DNA from: Bacillota bacterium
GTDB lineage: Bacteria > Bacillota > Clostridia > Clostridiales > Clostridiaceae
DNA: 64,000 bases
Direction: 5' to 3'
NCBI GenBank assembly: GCA_023445445.1
Contig: JAEXLD010000117.1
Coordinates: 1-64,000, forward strand
Made by a program: the position numbers and the translations under genes. Under the pieces are notes generated by a model. That model ran no database searches. It had not been told where the DNA came from and saw only the letters and a list, made by a program, of their open reading frames with translations. This document shows, piece by piece, positions 59,856 through 64,000 of the stretch (position 1 is the first letter of the stretch; every line of letters begins with the position of its first letter).

Positions 59856-62800
59856 TTAGAATAAATCTGGTAAGCTTGGACTTCCATCCATTGTATTTGG
59901 CGTAGATATAATAACATCCTTTGAAATATTACTAAATTTAATTTCATTTATTAATATTTGTTTACTTCCAAGTCCCTCTTTAACTCTTCCTTGATATATA
60001 ACTAATATTTCTGTTTCTAAATCATTATTATCTTCTTTTACATTATTAATAGATATTTTGAAGTTATTATTTCCTTGTATTCCTATAACTCCACTTACTA
60101 TCGGAATTAATTTATTACCTTCTGATAAATCTTTTGAAACTCTATATATCTTAATATCATTTGTATCCATAGTCTTAAATTTATCAGATATATTTAATTC
60201 AAAATTAGCGCTATTTCCAACCAGGGTAAATTTAGAGCCAAAGGTTACTGTTGAGTCTTGTGCTATTTTAAAATTTTCTCCTTTATTACTTTCTTGGATT
60301 TCTAATTTCCCATTTTCAATTCCATTATATAATCCATGGCTTATATTTTTTATACTCTCATATACCCTAATATTAGGAGTAAATATTGGAACCTTATTTT
60401 CAGATTTATTAAATTTAGTATAACTCATAAAATTCTTTAAATCAGAAGGTTCTATATTAATACCAAAGCTCAAGCTTCCAGTCTTGCCTTCCTTCGGTCT
60501 TACTTTGAAGGATATCATTTGATCATCTGCATTATAATTATACTTATCATCTATTAATTCTCCACTATACCTGTAATTAATTGAAGATACCATATTAAAA
60601 GATAAATTATTTTCCTTATAATTGTTAATAGATATATTCTCACTATTAGATTCTTGAACATACTCAAAGTTATCATTTAAATCAAAATGTAATTTAGGGT
60701 TTATATTACTATAAGAGCCAAATCTAATCCCTTCAAGTAATCTTTCCTCAACTTTTGACATGTCATTATTGACATCATTATAATCTTTACCATCATTATA
60801 ATTACCAACTAAATAATCACTTTGATTTTCTTCATCATTTATTATTCCTCCCAAATCTTTGTGCAGTTCTTGTAAGTTAGTATTAGTTGCTGCACTTATA
60901 TCTAAAGAAATAATTTTATATCCTTCATTTTTAATCTTTTTTACTACTTCTTTAGAATAATTAACATCACCAGAATTTATTAATACTATAGCCTTCCTTT
61001 TGTTTTCATCCCCAAATTTATCAAAAATATCTTTAGCCATATTTAAGGCTCCATCAATGTTTCTCACATTACTATCAACTAACTTTATTCTATCTTCCTG
61101 AAATAATTGTCTATATCCATCCTTAGAGTCAGAATCATTTATACTGAATAATGGCTTTTTAAGTTCATTAATTTCATTTATTGACTTTAGACTAACATCT
61201 TTTGGCGAGTCTATAGTATTTCTATCTCCAACTAATACTTTATCGCTATATGCAATTAATCCAAACTTAGTTAAATTAAGATTATTCTTTCTTAATATTG
61301 AATTAGTAATTCCATTTTGAAGTTGTGAAAATCTTTGATCAGACTTCATTTTATTAGATATATCAGTAATAAAAATGACTTCATCTATTACTCCAGCATC
61401 ACTTTTTAATATTTTACTAGCAAAATTCCTTGGTTCTATTTTATAAGTTAAAGTTACTTCTTCTTCTGGATAAATAGGATTTGGTGTTGCTGATACTAAA
61501 GATACATCTATATTAGGAAAATCATTTTCTTCTATATTATTTGTAACTATAAATTCTACAGTCTTAATACTATTTTCAGGGTCATATTTCATTTCTAAAG
61601 TTTTAGTATTTTCAATAGGTGTATATATTACGTCCCCTATATAAAAAGGCTCTAAACTAAATAAATAGTTTCCTGACAATACTTCATTAAACTCTTTTAT
61701 TTCCCCATTAAATCTTATTACACTTGGAATTTTATCATTACTTGGGGTTACAATTATTTTTCCACCATTAACCAATTGTCCATTTTCATCTTTAATTGAT
61801 ACATTAACCCTACCTATTTGAGCTATTAAAGTAATGTTATAGCTTTGAGTGATTTTTCTTCCATTAAAATCGTAACTTAGCTTACCTGGTATTGTTATAG
61901 TTCCTTCATCCTTTATAGTTACATTAATAACTTTAGACTGATTTTTGATATTTGGAACCCTTGATGAATCAAAATATATATTACTATAAATCACTTCATT
62001 TAAACTCAATTCAAATTTTTCAGTATTAACTTCATCAGGAGTAAACTTAACATTCTCTATTTTCACATTTCCAATTTCTCCTGGATTTGTTATAGCTTCT
62101 AATGTTAATTTAGCAGTATCTCCTTTCAAATATCCAGCCTTATCAGTAGTATAATTTAATGTAACTGTAGGATCATTAACTAAGTTTACATTTCTAATTA
62201 CCTCTGATTTTGCTTTTAAAGGATCCTCTGATTTTATCTCTACTGTTATTTTCTTACCCATATTAGCAAAATCATAATCAGTTTTAGACAATAAAATATT
62301 TATAGGCACACCTTGGTTTTCATTAGGATATATAATTGGATTGCCTACTACTTCTCCATTTTCATTTTTAATAGTTATAGTAGTAGTAAGTTTATCATTA
62401 TCCATATCATATGGAATTATAGTAAATCCAATTTCAGATTGTTTCTTAGAAATACTCTTATTCTCATCTAAGTTTATAACTTCTAAAGTTGGTGCATGAT
62501 TAGCTCCTCTAGAAGCTTTAACCATAGTATTTATAAATAGTTCCTTCTCATTTTTAGTAAATCCACCACTGTGTCCTGTTCCTGAATATGTTATATTTCC
62601 TTTAGAATAAGTATAATAATAATTTCTTGCATCATATTTATTATAGCCAGAATCATTATTAATTAATGTAAACCATGGTACAACATCTTCATCCTCTAAA
62701 TTAAGCTGAAACCATTGATAATGAGTTTGAGCAACATTTATATTATCTATTTGAAAAGGGTATTCCCCTATTAATCCATTATTTATTTTATATATTTGCT

Positions 62801-64000
62801 TTGCTGAACCACTATAAGATGCATTACTATTTTTAGTATCAAACATTTTAAGTATTCCATCTGATAGTCCATAAGTTATCTTTGAAGTATCTTTAATTTC
62901 ATCATGTGGTATAATTTTTGTTGAATATTCTCCTGAAGACACATTATATTTCATATAAACGTCTTCTTCACTTGGATTATACTCAATATCCTTATATCTT
63001 GATTGCCCTATTATATCTCTAAAAGCATATGTTGATTTTTTAGCAAAGTCCATTTTATAATTATTAATAATTTCATTTGGCAAAACCTTGTAAATAAGTG
63101 CATCATGAGTGAACATTACACTTTGTCCTGTTCTAATAAAATCCTTTAATTCACTAATAGCATTATCAGTAAGATCAAAATTTCCATAGGAATCAGCAAA
63201 TCCTAATATAACCATGTCGTATTGTCCATTAAGTTTAGTTTGATTTCCTGCTTCTTTCTTAAATTTTGTAACATCTATTTTATCTATTATTATTTCATAA
63301 TCTCCTAAACCACTTATTAAACTTTTTATAGTGCTATCTTCTTTTAAATCTAATATATTTCTATTATCTGGGTAAACTTGTAATACTCTTATCTTTGCTT
63401 TCCTTTCATTAAGAGCTGAATACTTAATACTACCAGTTTGGTAGCACCTTACATTTTCCCCCGTAACACTTTTATTTATCTCAGCCTCTAACTTCCATTC
63501 TAACTGCCCAACAAAATCATTAGGCAATGTATAACTTATATTAGCATTTTCTATTTTTCTATTAACAGGTGTTAAATTAACTGTCTTTACTAATTCCTTA
63601 TCTTTATATAGGCTATCTCCATTTACATCTAAATATAAATTCACAGTAATTGGGCTATCATCTTGTGCTATTATATCCAATGTATAATTCATATTTCTAT
63701 TATTATCTTCTGGTCTATTCTTTATAGTTAAAATTGGTCTATATTGGATATTCGATGTAATATACTTCTCCACTATATCTTTAATAGTAATATTCTTTTC
63801 TTCCACCTTAATAAAGTTCTCTTTATTTATTTCCTTAAAATTACTTTCTAGCTTTGTACCTGCTACAAAAGCTTCTTCAGACATATATACTAATTGTCCA
63901 GAATTAATCACCTCTACTAATTCCTTAGCTCTTTTATTAGTTATGTCATTTTCACTGTAATACTCTAAATACGACTTGTCCCAGTAGCCCCCCTTATTAG
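59856..64000 (-). CDS. very large multidomain protein with DUF5057-like and VWA domains (5' end outside the window)
   Basis: The frame stays open from the stop at 59856 to base 64000, at least 1381 codons; an internal GTG at 63911 is not needed as start because the upstream codons also read as protein (DKSYLEYYSENDITNKRAKE). Features in order: a first beta-rich region, a DUF5057-like segment (RVLQVYPDNRNILDL, YDMVILGFADSYGNFD, VMFTHDALIYK), Ig-like or cadherin-like strands, a von Willebrand A domain (DEVIFITDISNKMKSDQRF, so the MIDAS is D-x-S with a lysine in place of the last serine), then a beta-rich tail ending LPDLF with no sorting motif. Large and repetitive like surface or pilus-tip proteins. 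Export signal would lie outside the window. Confidence 0.8.
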   Translation of the reverse strand, partial: NKGGYWDKSYLEYYSENDITNKRAKELVEVINSGQLVYMSEEAFVAGTKLESNFKEINKENFIKVEEKNITIKDIVEKYITSNIQYRPILTIKNRPEDNNRNMNYTLDIIAQDDSPITVNLYLDVNGDSLYKDKELVKTVNLTPVNRKIENANISYTLPNDFVGQLEWKLEAEINKSVTGENVRCYQTGSIKYSALNERKAKIRVLQVYPDNRNILDLKEDSTIKSLISGLGDYEIIIDKIDVTKFKKEAGNQTKLNGQYDMVILGFADSYGNFDLTDNAISELKDFIRTGQSVMFTHDALIYKVLPNEIINNYKMDFAKKSTYAFRDIIGQSRYKDIEYNPSEEDVYMKYNVSSGEYSTKIIPHDEIKDTSKITYGLSDGILKMFDTKNSNASYSGSAKQIYKINNGLIGEYPFQIDNINVAQTHYQWFQLNLEDEDVVPWFTLINNDSGYNKYDARNYYYTYSKGNITYSGTGHSGGFTKNEKELFINTMVKASRGANHAPTLEVINLDENKSISKKQSEIGFTIIPYDMDNDKLTTTITIKNENGEVVGNPIIYPNENQGVPINILLSKTDYDFANMGKKITVEIKSEDPLKAKSEVIRNVNLVNDPTVTLNYTTDKAGYLKGDTAKLTLEAITNPGEIGNVKIENVKFTPDEVNTEKFELSLNEVIYSNIYFDSSRVPNIKNQSKVINVTIKDEGTITIPGKLSYDFNGRKITQSYNITLIAQIGRVNVSIKDENGQLVNGGKIIVTPSNDKIPSVIRFNGEIKEFNEVLSGNYLFSLEPFYIGDVIYTPIENTKTLEMKYDPENSIKTVEFIVTNNIEENDFPNIDVSLVSATPNPIYPEEEVTLTYKIEPRNFASKILKSDAGVIDEVIFITDISNKMKSDQRFSQLQNGITNSILRKNNLNLTKFGLIAYSDKVLVGDRNTIDSPKDVSLKSINEINELKKPLFSINDSDSKDGYRQLFQEDRIKLVDSNVRNIDGALNMAKDIFDKFGDENKRKAIVLINSGDVNYSKEVVKKIKNEGYKIISLDISAATNTNLQELHKDLGGIINDEENQSDYLVGNYNDGKDYNDVNNDMSKVEERLLEGIRFGSYSNINPKLHFDLNDNFEYVQESNSENISINNYKENNLSFNMVSSINYRYSGELIDDKYNYNADDQMISFKVRPKEGKTGSLSFGINIEPSDLKNFMSYTKFNKSENKVPIFTPNIRVYESIKNISHGLYNGIENGKLEIQESNKGENFKIAQDSTVTFGSKFTLVGNSANFELNISDKFKTMDTNDIKIYRVSKDLSEGNKLIPIVSGVIGIQGNNNFKISINNVKEDNNDLETEILVIYQGRVKEGLGSKQILINEIKFSNISKDVIISTPNTMDGSPSLPDLF

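Noticed and set aside
60058..60423. Open frame opposite the large surface-protein gene
   Set aside because: No ribosome site and no domain; it lies wholly inside the other gene.
1..64000. CRISPR arrays, tRNA or rRNA genes
   Set aside because: No regularly spaced identical repeats and no tRNA- or rRNA-like segments were seen on reading through; short RNAs could still be missed by eye.

Overview
The window looks like chromosome from a low-GC Clostridium (sensu stricto type). Base composition is very AT-rich throughout, Shine-Dalgarno sites are strong, TTG and GTG starts are frequent, and several loci are firmicute housekeeping arrangements: pcrA-ligA, guaB-guaA behind a guanine riboswitch, glpP-glpK, and pgi. 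I saw no rRNA, tRNA, CRISPR array, complete insertion sequence or prophage. All assignments come from reading the sequence and from memory of protein families; no database search was run.

Layout. 0-4.6 kb: the start of a leftward membrane-protein gene cut by the window edge, then a rightward run with a methyltransferase, an XRE regulator with a membrane domain, a BcrAB-like ABC transporter pair and an Ntn-type amidohydrolase. 4.8-9.5 kb: a leftward operon with a complete Lac/Cel-family PTS (EIIA, EIIB, EIIC), a small membrane protein, a MupG-type 6-phospho-N-acetylmuramidase and an amino-sugar kinase. Together these suggest uptake and intracellular splitting of a peptidoglycan-derived disaccharide. 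9.7-15.8 kb: a large Sel1-repeat protein, small membrane proteins (one frameshifted), an alpha/beta hydrolase, a DHFR-fold reductase and a GNAT. 16-20.8 kb: glpK with its antiterminator glpP and an intervening terminator, then a polar amino-acid ABC transporter. 21-29.5 kb: a two-P-loop ATPase, ligA, pcrA interrupted by a 360-residue intein, and an RsuA/RluB pseudouridine synthase. 29.7-39.9 kb: a lipoprotein and three GNATs, a lytic transglycosylase with a seven-repeat Ig-like partner, a UPF0178 protein and pgi, a TetR-controlled cation/proton antiporter, and an endolysin-like amidase. 40-43.8 kb: a Cys-rich, highly charged CxC-repeat protein, a YmaF protein, and an Amt-PII fusion with a promoter-plus-terminator leader. 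43.9-56.1 kb: redox and stress accessory genes (an oxidoreductase, a serine hydrolase, oleate hydratase, flavodoxin, an EFR1-type ferredoxin, an APH-like kinase, an aldo/keto reductase and an Fe-alcohol dehydrogenase). Three MerR regulators here each sit beside a promoter with the unusual 19-bp spacer. 56-59.7 kb: guaB-guaA. 59.8-64 kb: a very large VWA/DUF5057-like protein whose 5' end lies outside the window.

Two themes cut across the regions. First, an interspersed imperfectly palindromic repeat (tandem ATGTAGA/ATGTAAA words at one end, their complement at the other, hairpins inside) occurs in at least seven intergenic gaps. Second, many loci carry readable cis-regulation: a guanine riboswitch, the GlpP-type leader terminator, a TetR operator, three MerR promoters and the amt leader hairpin.
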